Shown: positions 34,090-42,724 of the stretch, piece after piece
How positions within the stretch are numbered: the first letter of the stretch is position 1
Layout: every line of letters begins with the position of its first letter
Source: Paenibacillus artemisiicola
GTDB taxonomy: Bacteria; Bacillota; Bacilli; Paenibacillales; Paenibacillaceae
DNA length: 64,000 nt
NCBI RefSeq assembly: GCF_017652985.1
Contig: NZ_JAGGDJ010000002.1
Location: 434,001-498,000, forward strand
Reading direction: 5' to 3'
Notes under the pieces: model-generated
What the model was told of the DNA's origin: nothing
The model's input: only the letters and a program-made list of their open reading frames with translations
Databases searched by the model: none
Program-made: the position numbers and the translations under genes

Positions 34090-34200
34090 ATCTCGAACAC
34101 AGTCCATGCAGGAAGCTGAAGCTGTCCCGATAGACAATCGCACCCTGCCTTGAAACGTCTAAAGGACGACAGACGCACACAACGTAAAGGAGTGAATGGT

Positions 34201-34869
34201 ATGAAATTATTGCTCACATCGGGAGGCATCATTAACAAAAGCATACGCGACGCGCTGGTTGACATGCTGGGCAAGCCGATCGCCGAAGCCAACGCCCTGT
34301 GCATCCCCACCGCGATGTACGGGCACCCCTGGGTCGGCCCCGGCGTCAAAACCTGGCAGTTCATCAGCGGGAATTCCGAGGATCGTCTGGTCGACCTGGG
34401 CTGGAAGTCCGTCGGCGTGCTGGAGCTCACGGCGCTGCCAAGCATCGACGAGGACCGCTGGGTTCCGCTGGTCCGGGAGACGGATGTCCTGCTGGTGTCG
34501 GGCGGCGACGCCCTTTACCTATGCCACTGGATGCGGCAGTCCGGACTGGCCGATCTCTTGCCGTCGCTCAGCGCCGTCTATGTGGGACTGAGCGCCGGGA
34601 GTATGGTGATGGCACCGAATATCGGGGAGTACTTCGTCGGCTGGACGCCGCCGGGCGGCGGCGACGAAGCGCTGAAGCTGGTCGATTTCGCGATCTTTCC
34701 GCATCTGGAACACGAAATGCTGCCGGGGAACACCATGGCTGCCGCGGAGAGATGGGCCGCCGGGATGCAGGGACCGGCGTATGCGATGGATGATCAGACC
34801 GCCATCAAAGTGATCGACGGAGCAGTCGAAGTGGTCTCCGAAGGACAGTGGAAACTTTTTTCACCCTGA
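34201..34869 (+). CDS. Peptidase S51-like protein (type 1 glutamine amidotransferase fold)
   Basis: The protein has 222 residues. ATG 34201 follows AAAGGAGTG; an upstream ATG at 34150 lacks a ribosome site. The fold is recognisable by LLLTSGGIINKSIRDAL at the start, LLVSGGDALYLCHWM in the middle and the nucleophile elbow GLSAGSM with Ser131. S51 enzymes (PepE-like) cleave dipeptides with N-terminal Asp or related substrates. A His is available in FPHLEHEML. The length fits the family. The specific substrate is uncertain. Confidence 0.85.
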   Translation: MKLLLTSGGIINKSIRDALVDMLGKPIAEANALCIPTAMYGHPWVGPGVKTWQFISGNSEDRLVDLGWKSVGVLELTALPSIDEDRWVPLVRETDVLLVSGGDALYLCHWMRQSGLADLLPSLSAVYVGLSAGSMVMAPNIGEYFVGWTPPGGGDEALKLVDFAIFPHLEHEMLPGNTMAAAERWAAGMQGPAYAMDDQTAIKVIDGAVEVVSEGQWKLFSP

Positions 34870-34920
34870 CCGTTACATCGCTGCGGAGCTAACGGGACAC
34901 GATCGGTTCAAACGTATCTT

Positions 34921-34956
34921 GGAGCAGCTTGCCGGCGGCAGCTGCTCCATTATTTC
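34921..34956 (+). terminator. Terminator-like hairpin between convergent genes
   Basis: GGAGCAGC (34921-34928) pairs with GCTGCTCC (34941-34948) around a 12-base loop and is followed by ATTATTTC. It sits between the S51 and ymaF-like genes and may serve either direction. Confidence 0.5.
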
Positions 34957-35020
34957 GTTGCGCCGATGGGCGGGATCGTTACGATTCCTATTAAAATGTA
35001 GAGTAAGCCGTATGCCTAGC

Positions 35021-35410
35021 TTATCGACTACCGACTTCATTGCTTGATCGCCCGCTATAGGCATGCGAATGCGGGTTACTGCCGTCGATTGTCGTAAACC
35101 CTTCAAATAAGTGGTAATGTCCGCCGCCCGGAAGCGCGATGGCAGGACCCGTGGTCCCCTGAATGCGATGCGCATGACCTTGATTCATGGAAGTAAAGGT
35201 ATCATAGCTGTGGACATGAGGCACACCGGTAGGGGCTGTGGCAGTCCAGCTCGCATACTGGTGAGAGTGTCCGTCATTGATGGCTGTTATACCGGAAATG
35301 GAATGAACATGAACCGGGCTTCCATTGAAGGAAGTGATATAAAGTTTGTGTGAGTGCTGACGATCATCGTCTTCAGAATCCATTACAAACCCAGTAACGG
35401 GAATTTTCAT
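35021..35410 (-). CDS. ymaF: YmaF family protein, His-rich repeats
   Basis: The protein has 129 residues, starting at ATG (complement, 35410) behind AGAAGGAG. It is built of repeating units of about 25-30 residues, each centred on an H-x-H pair followed by an aromatic residue: RQHSHKLYITSF, HVHSISGI, HSHQYASW, HVHSYDTF, HAHRIQGTT, HYHLFEGF and HSHAYSGRS. This pattern and length match YmaF of Bacillus subtilis. The ordered histidines suggest metal binding or a repetitive beta structure. Its function is unknown; no neighbouring gene clarifies it. Confidence 0.8.
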   Translation of the reverse strand: MKIPVTGFVMDSEDDDRQHSHKLYITSFNGSPVHVHSISGITAINDGHSHQYASWTATAPTGVPHVHSYDTFTSMNQGHAHRIQGTTGPAIALPGGGHYHLFEGFTTIDGSNPHSHAYSGRSSNEVGSR

Positions 35411-35527
35411 AAGGGGCTCCTTCTCTTTAAAGGCATAAAGTACAGGATTAGTCTATGGAGATAGAGGATGCGGGAAGCGGCTTAAGCCCGCCCAGCACAA
35501 ACTTTACCCGTGATAGATGTTACGCGT

Positions 35528-35557
35528 TTGGAAGGAATTAGAAATCTCTGATAAAAT
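35528..35557 (+). promoter_or_regulatory. Likely promoter of the VOC gene
   Basis: TTGGAA (35528-35533) and TAAAAT (35552-35557) are 18 bases apart; the start codon follows about 50 bases downstream. Confidence 0.45.
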
Positions 35558-35605
35558 CAATAGGAAGGTGATCAGGCAGTACAATGCACCCCTAAGGAGA
35601 GATAA

Positions 35606-36061
35606 ATGATGGAAAAAAACAAATTACTACGAATGGACAATGTCGGCATCGTCGTAGAATCCCTTGACGGCGCCATTTCTTTCTTCGAGGAGATCGGCTT
35701 GAAGCTCGAAGGGCGGGCTACCGTCGAAGGCGAATGGGCCGGCCGCGTAACCGGGCTGGGTTCGCAGCGTGTCGAGATTGCGATGATGGTGACCCCGGAT
35801 GGCCACAGCCGCCTTGAACTTTCGCGATTTCTCGCCCCGCCTCCCATATCGGATCACCGTACTGCCCCTGTCAATGCCCTCGGATATCTACGCGTCATGT
35901 TCGCCGTTGAAGAGATTGACGAATTGGTAGCCAGGCTCATGAAGCATGGCGCTCAGCTCGTTGGCGAAGTGGTTCAATACGAAAATTCGTATCGGCTCTG
36001 CTACATTCGCGGACACGAAGGACTTTTAATCGGTTTGGCGGAACAACTCGGAAATAAATAA
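35606..36061 (+). CDS. VOC family protein (glyoxalase/bleomycin-resistance fold)
   Basis: The protein has 151 residues. Two ATGs in tandem (35606 and 35609) follow AAGGAGA; either can serve. The protein starts RMDNVGIVVESLDGAISFFE, the usual first beta-alpha unit of the VOC fold, and ends with ENSYRLCYIRGHEGLLIGLA, the usual metal-side strand. Relatives act as lyases, dioxygenases or resistance proteins. Here the first metal position typically held by His is not obvious, so catalytic type is open. It is a single gene with its own promoter. Confidence 0.85.
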   Translation: MMEKNKLLRMDNVGIVVESLDGAISFFEEIGLKLEGRATVEGEWAGRVTGLGSQRVEIAMMVTPDGHSRLELSRFLAPPPISDHRTAPVNALGYLRVMFAVEEIDELVARLMKHGAQLVGEVVQYENSYRLCYIRGHEGLLIGLAEQLGNK

Positions 36062-36221
36062 GCGACCTTGAAAATCGCATGACGACCCGGACGGGATTCC
36101 GCTGACGAAGGCGGCCGACCAAGATGGTTCGGAGGCCTTTGTTCGACTAACGGGCGTAAACACGACGGAGTGGACTGCGCACTTCAACTACTATTTGTCA
36201 TGATCTGCGGAGGAACAGCAT

Positions 36222-36755
36222 ATGGATGATCCGGAAAAGCCATTTGAGTTTGTCGTAAAACCTGCTGATGCGGTTCAAATCGATTGCGTGCATCGCATCT
36301 TCTCGCCCGGGGACTATTCCCGCCCCCAACATCGAAGATACGAGGTCCAGAGCAACGGCGAAGGCGTATATCTGATTGCCTGGCATCTCGAAACTCCGGT
36401 CGGCGGCTTCCTCGTTCGATGGAGCGGGCCTCAGGATGAAGCAGTATCCGCTCGGATCGATGTGGCGAACAGCGCCTTTCTTGAAGGCGGATTGACGATT
36501 GATGAATACCGGCGCAAAGGGGTCGCTACGGCAATCATAGGCGAAGCGGAGCGGTTGGCAAAAGAGCATGGTTGTACCCGTATCGGCTTGGAAGTCGGCA
36601 GCAGCGACAATCCGGATGCGAAACGGCTTTACGAAAAGCTCGGCTACGTCGATTGGGGCCATGGCGACTTTACGATTCGCTGGGGTTCCATGGATGCGGA
36701 AGGGAACACCAGGATGGACGCTGAAGTTGTGACCTATATGGATAAACCGCTCTAA
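36222..36755 (+). CDS. GNAT family N-acetyltransferase
   Basis: The protein has 177 residues; ATG 36222 lies behind GGAGGAAC. The acetyl-CoA binding signature is clear: GLTIDEYRRKGVATAIIGEA (motif A, R-x-x-G-x-A) followed by IGLEVGSSDNPDAKRLYEKL and GYVDWG. The N-terminal part would select the acceptor amine, which cannot be inferred. The gene stands alone before a terminator. Confidence 0.88.
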   Translation: MDDPEKPFEFVVKPADAVQIDCVHRIFSPGDYSRPQHRRYEVQSNGEGVYLIAWHLETPVGGFLVRWSGPQDEAVSARIDVANSAFLEGGLTIDEYRRKGVATAIIGEAERLAKEHGCTRIGLEVGSSDNPDAKRLYEKLGYVDWGHGDFTIRWGSMDAEGNTRMDAEVVTYMDKPL

Positions 36756-36914
36756 CCGCGCTAACCGATTCGATGACAGGCCGCAGCTGCTAAGGCGCGG
36801 GCGACGTCGGATTCGAACGAGTTCGCAACCGAATGGACGAGCTAGCAAACCAAATTCGGACGGGACCGAAAAACGTTTAGGAACCCGCATAATGAGTTTT
36901 ACTCGGTCTAGCGC

Positions 36915-36943
36915 AAGCCCAGGATGAAGATCCTGGGCTTTTT
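36915..36943 (+). terminator. Rho-independent terminator after the GNAT gene
   Basis: AAGCCCAGGAT and ATCCTGGGCTT pair over 11 bp around the loop GAAG and run into TTTTT. Confidence 0.85.
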
Positions 36944-37070
36944 GCATGGGCGAAGAGGGAACGCTTTTCCTTATGCATTAGGGTTCGGCGGAATATTAGC
37001 GCGATCCTAAAAATATTCATAACAAATAAATGAAAATCGCATAACAGGCAATGTACTATTTGATAACCGT

Positions 37071-37080
37071 TTGCTATAGT
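37071..37080 (+). promoter_or_regulatory. Extended -10 promoter of the export module
   Basis: TATAGT (37075-37080) is preceded by TGC, giving the TGn extended -10 form; the -35 position is weak. Transcription would start near 37086. Confidence 0.5.
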
Positions 37081-37140
37081 AGAGTTATGGAAATGAAAGC
37101 GTTTACCAAATTGATGCCGCTTGACGAAGGGGGATTGATT

Positions 37141-37854
37141 TTGCGTGATTCAGAGGCTTCGCGGGCTCCGATACTGGATGTCCGCAACGTGACGCGCGTA
37201 TTCGGAAGAGGGGAAACGCGGGTTTATGCATTAAGAGGCGCCACGCTCAGCGTCGGCGCGGGTTCCTTGATCGCGTTGAAGGGCCGGTCCGGCTCGGGCA
37301 AGACGACCTTGCTGAATATTATGGGCGCGCTGGACGCTCCGAGCGAAGGGGCGGTCTTCTATGGCGGCAGAGACGGAAGCCGAATGAGCGAACAGCAAAA
37401 AAACGAGATGAGGAAAAAAGAAATCGGTTTGATTTTTCAATCGTTCGCGTTGGTGCCGTACTTGAGCGCGTTCGAGAACGTCGAGCTGGGACTCCGGATT
37501 GCCGGCGCGCCGGCTTCCGACCGCAAACGGCTGGCCGAAGAAGCGCTCTCCTTCGTCGGACTGGCGCAGCGCATGCACCATCGCCCGCAGGAGCTCTCCG
37601 GCGGCGAGCAGCAGCGGACCGCGATCGCCCGGGCCATCGCCCACAAGCCGAAGCTGATCTTGGCGGACGAGCCGACGGCCGAATTGGATTCCCGCATGGG
37701 CAAACAAATCATCGAAGTATTCCGTGAACTGGTAGGCACCCTAGGCGTAAGCGTCGTGCTCACGACCCACGACCCGCACATCATGAATCTCGTCGATCAG
37801 GTTCATGCACTGGAGGATGGACGAATTGGTTCGGATACCATCAAGCGTGTCTAA
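37141..37854 (+). CDS. ABC transporter ATP-binding protein (MacB/LolD type)
   Basis: The protein has 237 residues when started at TTG 37141, behind AAGGGGGA (37127-37134). The upstream ATGs at 37087 and 37093 lack ribosome sites and would be almost leaderless. The ATPase core is complete: Walker A GRSGSGKT at 48-55, Q-loop in LIFQSFALVP, signature LSGGEQQRTAIARAIAH, Walker B LILADEPTAELD, and the His switch in LTTHDPH. It belongs to the group that powers FtsX-type permeases. The adaptor gene begins within its 3' end, so the module is co-translated. Confidence 0.9.
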   Translation: MRDSEASRAPILDVRNVTRVFGRGETRVYALRGATLSVGAGSLIALKGRSGSGKTTLLNIMGALDAPSEGAVFYGGRDGSRMSEQQKNEMRKKEIGLIFQSFALVPYLSAFENVELGLRIAGAPASDRKRLAEEALSFVGLAQRMHHRPQELSGGEQQRTAIARAIAHKPKLILADEPTAELDSRMGKQIIEVFRELVGTLGVSVVLTTHDPHIMNLVDQVHALEDGRIGSDTIKRV

Positions 37855-38860
37855 AGCCCGGGCGCTGGCGCTCGGCGCGCTGCTCATCGCGAGCGCCGCG
37901 TCGGCCGGCTGCAGCTTGCTGCCGAACGAGCAGGCGCCGTTGAAGCCTCCGCTCGTCAAGCCGGCGCAGGCCGAGATTCGGACGATCGACGCCAAGAGCG
38001 GCAGCATCGTGAAGCAGGTTTCGGGCTCCGCGGCCTTCGTGCCGACGAAGATCGCGTACTACCAACCGCAGGACGCGGGCGTCATCCGGTCGGTGGACGT
38101 CAGGGCCGGCAGCGCCGTGAAGAAAGGCGACGTGCTCGTCACCCTGGAGAATAACGGGTCCGATATCGAGCTGCTGGAGCGCCAAATCGAATACGAGCGC
38201 AAGAAGCAGGCGCTGAACGATGCGAATCGAGACGGAGACGCGGAGAGCGCGCATATCGCCAAGCTGGATTTCGAGCTTGCCGAGCTGCTGTACGACAAGG
38301 CGAAGAAGAAGGCCGACGGCAGCGTCATTCGCGCCAAAACGGACGGCGTCGTCTCCTATTCGACCGATTTGCAGCCCGGCGATCATTTCGACGCGGGGCG
38401 CGTGCTGGCGGCGGTCGCGCAGCCGGACGGCATGCGGCTGGCGCTCGAGTCGGCCGCCAATCCGGCGCTGGCCGATATTAAGATTGGCATGGAAGCGGAC
38501 GTCACGTATAAGGACAAAACGTACAAGGGCAAGGTGACGCAGACGCCGGCCTCCGCTCCGGAAACCGCCGATGAACGGCTGCGCGACGAATACGGCAAGA
38601 CCGTGTACATCGAGCTCGGCAAGCTGCCCGAAGGCGCCGCGTTCGGCGCGCATGCGGAGGCGACGATCGTCGCGGCCCGCCGCGACAACGTCATCGTGCT
38701 CCCGAAGAGCGCGATCCGCGCGTATTTCGGCCGTACGTTCGTGCAGGTGCTGGAAGGCGAGCGGCGCAAGGAGATCGATATCGAGACCGGTCTCGCGACC
38801 GCGACGGAATACGAGATCGTGAAAGGCGTTCAGGAAGGAATGAAGATCATTCTTCCGTAA
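37826..38860 (+). CDS. HlyD/MacA-like membrane-fusion lipoprotein
   Basis: The protein has 344 residues. TTG 37826 is preferred because GGAGG lies 9 bases before it; ATG 37817 abuts that site. A lipoprotein signal ends at Cys29 (SAASAGC, with Ser at -3 slightly off consensus). The mature part shows the adaptor layout: a biotinyl-lipoyl-like half (DAGVIRSVDVRAGSAVKKGD), a short coiled coil (LLERQIEYERKKQALNDANR), the second lipoyl half (SVIRAKTDGVVSYS) and a C-terminal barrel (VIVLPKSAIRAYFGRTFVQV). In Gram-positive MacB-like systems such adaptors sit outside the membrane and steer substrate. The gene overlaps the ATPase gene by 29 bases. Confidence 0.87.
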   Translation: MVRIPSSVSKARALALGALLIASAASAGCSLLPNEQAPLKPPLVKPAQAEIRTIDAKSGSIVKQVSGSAAFVPTKIAYYQPQDAGVIRSVDVRAGSAVKKGDVLVTLENNGSDIELLERQIEYERKKQALNDANRDGDAESAHIAKLDFELAELLYDKAKKKADGSVIRAKTDGVVSYSTDLQPGDHFDAGRVLAAVAQPDGMRLALESAANPALADIKIGMEADVTYKDKTYKGKVTQTPASAPETADERLRDEYGKTVYIELGKLPEGAAFGAHAEATIVAARRDNVIVLPKSAIRAYFGRTFVQVLEGERRKEIDIETGLATATEYEIVKGVQEGMKIILP

Positions 38861-38882
38861 GCCACCGGGGGGAATCGAGGGA

Positions 38883-41768
38883 ATGCTATCCGTTCTCATC
38901 ATGCTGCTGCGAAAGATGGCCCGAAACTATTGGCTCGTCATCTGCTTGTTCGGCGGCATGCTCATATGCATCGCGCTGACGTCGAGCATGCCGATCTACA
39001 AGAACGCCGTGCTGCATCATATGCTCGTACTGGACTTGGAGCGGAGCTACGAACAGACCGGGGAGCATCCGGGCATGATCGCCGCGCAGTTCACCATGCA
39101 AACGGACAACGCGAAGGTGCAGGCGAGCGTGTTGAAGCGGTTCGACGCTTATTGGTCCTCGCATGTTGCCGGGAATCCGCTGCTCCACGTGACGCAGAAT
39201 CAGAAGCTGGTCGAGACGGTTCGGTTCGGGCTCGCGCCGGCCGATCCGACGCGCGTCGATCCGAACGCGAAGCGCAGCGCCAAGCTGGCCATGCGCTCCG
39301 GCATCGAAGACCATGTCCGGCTGGTCGACGGCAAACTGCCTTCGGCGGCGAAGGCGGACGGCGTCTACGAGGTCATGGTCACGGACAGCGCGCTCGGACA
39401 GCTCGGCATGCTGCTCGGGCAAGAATACGACATCAAGGATCCGAAAGTGAAAGATCAAGCGATCCGCGTCAAGCCGGTCGCCGTCATCGCGGAGAAGGAT
39501 CTGAACGATCCGTTCTGGGGCATGCAGGATTTGAAGAACGACCAGAACACGCTGTTCCTGCCCGAGCGGTTGTTCGAACGGGATTTCATCGCGAAGCGTC
39601 CGATCATCATCGGCAAGCTCGGCGGGACGGCGATCGGCGATTATTCGCGATTCGACCTCGATACGGCCGCTTACGCGCTGCAGCTGAAGACGAACCTGGC
39701 GCCGGACATGATGGGGGCGTACAACTATTCGGTCAGCTCCTCCGTCTCGGTGCCGGGCAGCGAGGCGATGACGGCTTACGGCGAACGGGAGAAGACGCTG
39801 CGCGCGCTGCTCTGGTCGCTGAACGTGCCGCTGTTTATTCTGATCGCGTTCTATTTCTTCATGGTGACGAGCATGCTCGTCGAGCGCCAGCAGTCGGAGA
39901 TCGCCGTGCTTCGCAGCCGCGGCGCGTCGCGGAATCATCTCGTCTTGATGTATGCGGCCGAATTCGGGCTGCTCGCCCTGGCGGCCTTCGCCATCGGCCC
40001 TTGGCTCGGCGTCGCCTTTACGCGCGTGCTCGGAGCGACGAGCACGTTCCTGAACTTCGTCGACCGCGGATCGATGAAGGCGGATATGGACGCCGAGAGC
40101 TGGAAATACGCGGCGGGCGCGGTAATCGCCGCCTGGATGCTCAACCTGATTCCGGTCTTCATCGCAACGAAGCATTCGATCGTCGACCAGAAGCGGGCGA
40201 AGGCGCGCGACGGCAAACGGCCCGTTTGGCAGCTCTTCGCCGTCGACCTCGTGCTGATCGCCATTGCGTTGTACGGCCATTACGTGTTCCGGCAGCGGAT
40301 GACGGATCTCGTCAAGCTGGGGCTGGACGGTAAATCGCTGTCCGCCGATCCGCTGCTGTATACGATCCCGACGCTGTTCATTCTCGGCTTCGGCCTTCTG
40401 ATGATTCGGCTGTATCCGTTGTTCGTGGCGCTCGTCTACCGGATGGGGCGCAGGCTGTGGGCGCCGCAATATTACACGACGCTGCTGCTGGTCATTCGCC
40501 GGAACCGCATCTATCACGGGCTCATGCTGTTTCTGATTCTGACCGTCGGCACGGGCATCTATAACGCGAATACGGCACGCACGCTGAACGTGAACATGGA
40601 AGACCAAATCCGGTACGCCGGCGGCAGCGACATCGTGCTTCGCCAGCACTGGGAGAACGATGCGCCGCCGGCCGCCTCGCCGGTTCCGCAGGCGACGCAG
40701 CCGGTGCAGTCGGCGCCGCCGCCGGACATCATCCATTACATGGAGCCGCCGTTCGAATGGATCGAATCGCTGCCGGGCGTCGATACGGCCGCCAAGGTGT
40801 TTACGAAGGAAGAAGGGGAAGCCTGGCTGGGCACGAAGAGCGGCAAGGTCAAGCTGGTGGGCATCGATACGGACGCCTTCGGCAATGCCGCGTGGATGAA
40901 GGACGGCCTGACGCCGTACCCGTTCTATGATTATCTGAACGTGATCGCTTCGGATACGCATGCGGTGCTGCTGTCGAAGACCGCGGCCGATTATTACGGC
41001 GCCAAAGTCGGCGATACGCTGGACGTGGGCTGGGAAGGGATTCGTCCGACGCGCCTCGTCGTATACGGCATCGTGCCTTATTTTCCGGCCTTCAACCCGA
41101 ATCCGGTCGCCGGGCCGAAGGACAGCGACGGCAAGCCGCGGAATCCGATGCTGATCGTCGGCCACCTGGATACGATCCAGAACGAGCTCGGCATGGAGCC
41201 GTACGACGTCTGGCTGAAGCTGAAGCCCGGCGCGAACAGGCAGGCGCTGCTAGGCGAGATGGAGAAGCGCCGGATCAAGCTCGAGAAGTTCGAGGATACG
41301 ATCGGCAGCATTGCCGAGAGCCGCATGGATCCGTTCCGGATGGCGATCAACGGCGTCATGACGCTCGGCTTCATCATTTCGCTCGCGGTCAGCTTCCTTG
41401 GTTTCATGCTCTTCTGGCTGCTCTTGCTCCAGGGGCGCATGCTGCAATTCGGCATCTATCGCGCGATGGGGATTTCCTTCAAGCAGCTTCTCGGCATGAT
41501 GACGCTGGAGCAGCTGCTGACGACCGGAGCCGGCTTCTTCATCGGCATCGCGACCGGATTCGCCGCCGGGCAAATATACGTGCCGTTGTTCCAGCTTTCC
41601 TTCGATCCGGGCCGGATCGTGCCGCCTTTCCAAGTCATCAGCGATCATGCGGACGTCTTCCGGCTCGGCATCTCGACCTGTCTCATGCTTGCCGCCGGGC
41701 TCGTCATTCTGTGCTGGCTGCTGAAGCGGATGAATATTCACCAAGCGGTCAAGCTCGGGGAGGATTAG
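38883..41768 (+). CDS. Large FtsX-type ABC transporter permease
   Basis: The protein has 961 residues, starting at ATG 38883 (GGGGGAATCGAGGGA upstream). The N-terminal membrane helix (NYWLVICLFGGMLICIALTS) is followed by a 270-residue extracellular domain. A first FtsX core starts near residue 310 (SLNVPLFILIAFYFFMVTSM, then VERQQSEIAVLRSRGASRNH). A second extracellular domain follows, with a Pro/Ala-rich stretch at about 593-615, and a second FtsX core lies near 815-945 (ILWLLLLQGRM-like helices, FGIYRAMGISFKQLLGMMTL). This duplicated layout resembles large exporter or lipoprotein-release permeases. It is flanked by two ATPase genes and an adaptor. The substrate is unknown. Confidence 0.87.
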   Translation: MLSVLIMLLRKMARNYWLVICLFGGMLICIALTSSMPIYKNAVLHHMLVLDLERSYEQTGEHPGMIAAQFTMQTDNAKVQASVLKRFDAYWSSHVAGNPLLHVTQNQKLVETVRFGLAPADPTRVDPNAKRSAKLAMRSGIEDHVRLVDGKLPSAAKADGVYEVMVTDSALGQLGMLLGQEYDIKDPKVKDQAIRVKPVAVIAEKDLNDPFWGMQDLKNDQNTLFLPERLFERDFIAKRPIIIGKLGGTAIGDYSRFDLDTAAYALQLKTNLAPDMMGAYNYSVSSSVSVPGSEAMTAYGEREKTLRALLWSLNVPLFILIAFYFFMVTSMLVERQQSEIAVLRSRGASRNHLVLMYAAEFGLLALAAFAIGPWLGVAFTRVLGATSTFLNFVDRGSMKADMDAESWKYAAGAVIAAWMLNLIPVFIATKHSIVDQKRAKARDGKRPVWQLFAVDLVLIAIALYGHYVFRQRMTDLVKLGLDGKSLSADPLLYTIPTLFILGFGLLMIRLYPLFVALVYRMGRRLWAPQYYTTLLLVIRRNRIYHGLMLFLILTVGTGIYNANTARTLNVNMEDQIRYAGGSDIVLRQHWENDAPPAASPVPQATQPVQSAPPPDIIHYMEPPFEWIESLPGVDTAAKVFTKEEGEAWLGTKSGKVKLVGIDTDAFGNAAWMKDGLTPYPFYDYLNVIASDTHAVLLSKTAADYYGAKVGDTLDVGWEGIRPTRLVVYGIVPYFPAFNPNPVAGPKDSDGKPRNPMLIVGHLDTIQNELGMEPYDVWLKLKPGANRQALLGEMEKRRIKLEKFEDTIGSIAESRMDPFRMAINGVMTLGFIISLAVSFLGFMLFWLLLLQGRMLQFGIYRAMGISFKQLLGMMTLEQLLTTGAGFFIGIATGFAAGQIYVPLFQLSFDPGRIVPPFQVISDHADVFRLGISTCLMLAAGLVILCWLLKRMNIHQAVKLGED

Positions 41769-41771
41769 CTA

Positions 41772-42665
41772 TTGATTACATGCGAGAATCTAGTTAAAAT
41801 CTATAAAACCGCCGAAGTCGAGGTCGTTGCGCTGCAAGGATTGAACTTGCAGGTGAATCAAGGCGAAATGGTAGCGGTCATCGGCAATTCGGGCAGCGGC
41901 AAATCAACTCTGCTGAACATGCTGGGCGGCTTGGACCGCCCTTCTGCAGGCGGGTTGACGATCGCCGGCAAGGATATGCTGAAGCTGACCGACAACGATC
42001 TGAACGTCTATAAACGCGAAACCGTCGGGTTTATTTGGCAAAATAAAGCGCGAAATCTCGTCCCTTACTTGACCGCGCGCGAGAATGTCGAAATTCCGAT
42101 GCTGCTGCACGACCGGAGGCAAAAACGGCTCCGGGCGATCGAGCTGCTCGAAGCGGTCGGACTCGGTTCGCGGACCGGCCACAAGCTTCAGCAGCTCTCG
42201 GGCGGCGAACAGCAGCGCGTGGCCATCGCGATCGCGCTGGCCAACCGGCCGAAGCTGCTGCTCGCCGACGAGCCGACGGGCGCGCTGGATACGCGGACGT
42301 CGGACCAAATCATGGCGTTGCTCCGCAGATTGAACGCCGAAATGGGCTTGACCATCGTCATCGTGACGCATGATCTGGATCTGGCCAAACAGGTGCAGCG
42401 GGTCGTGCTCATCCGGGACGGCCGGACGTCGTCGGAGATGATCCGGCGAACGGAGGAGCGCGAGGCGGAAGACGCGGCGGGCGAAGAGACGGAGCTCGAT
42501 ACCCATATCGAATACGCCGTCATGGATCGTTCCGGCCGGATTCAAGTGCCGGAGCGCTACTTGGAAGCCATAGGCGCCAAGGACGCGGACAAGGTCGTGC
42601 TGCGGCTGGAAGAGGACCATATCGTTTTGCGGCCCTTCTCGCCGGCAGGCAAAACGGGGGGCTGA
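41772..42665 (+). CDS. ABC transporter ATP-binding protein with AbrB-like C-terminal tail
   Basis: The protein has 297 residues; it starts at TTG 41772 behind GGGGAGGA, three bases after the permease stop. The ATPase core is complete (Walker A GNSGSGKS at 38-45, LSGGEQQRVAIAIALAN, LLLADEPTGALD, VTHDLD). After the core an acidic linker (EEREAEDAAGEETE) leads to residues about 250-290, which read AVMDRSGRIQVPERYLEAIG and then ADKVVLRLEEDHIVLRPF. This matches the swapped-hairpin AbrB/SpoVT pattern found in DNA-binding regulators. The tail may dimerise the ATPase or bind something else; the fusion is unusual. Confidence 0.9.
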   Translation: MITCENLVKIYKTAEVEVVALQGLNLQVNQGEMVAVIGNSGSGKSTLLNMLGGLDRPSAGGLTIAGKDMLKLTDNDLNVYKRETVGFIWQNKARNLVPYLTARENVEIPMLLHDRRQKRLRAIELLEAVGLGSRTGHKLQQLSGGEQQRVAIAIALANRPKLLLADEPTGALDTRTSDQIMALLRRLNAEMGLTIVIVTHDLDLAKQVQRVVLIRDGRTSSEMIRRTEEREAEDAAGEETELDTHIEYAVMDRSGRIQVPERYLEAIGAKDADKVVLRLEEDHIVLRPFSPAGKTGG

Positions 42666-42724
42666 ACGCGCTATACGCTACGACGACCAAACGAAAAATT
42701 AAAAAGAGAAACGGATGGGACATC

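Larger units (their letters stand above)
36756..37140. other. Intergenic stretch before the export module
   Basis: These 385 bases hold no supported gene. They include a terminator at 36915-36943, an AT-rich segment from about 37000 to 37070, and an extended -10 promoter at 37071-37080. The last 50 bases may be an untranslated leader if translation starts at TTG 37141, or coding if it starts at ATG 37087 or 37093. Confidence 0.6.

Noticed and set aside
38886..41165. 759-codon open frame on the minus strand
   Set aside because: It lies wholly opposite the FtsX permease gene, its translation is low-complexity Arg/His/Asp-rich, and the plus-strand protein has clear membrane helices and family motifs. 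It is an artefact of GC-rich codon bias.
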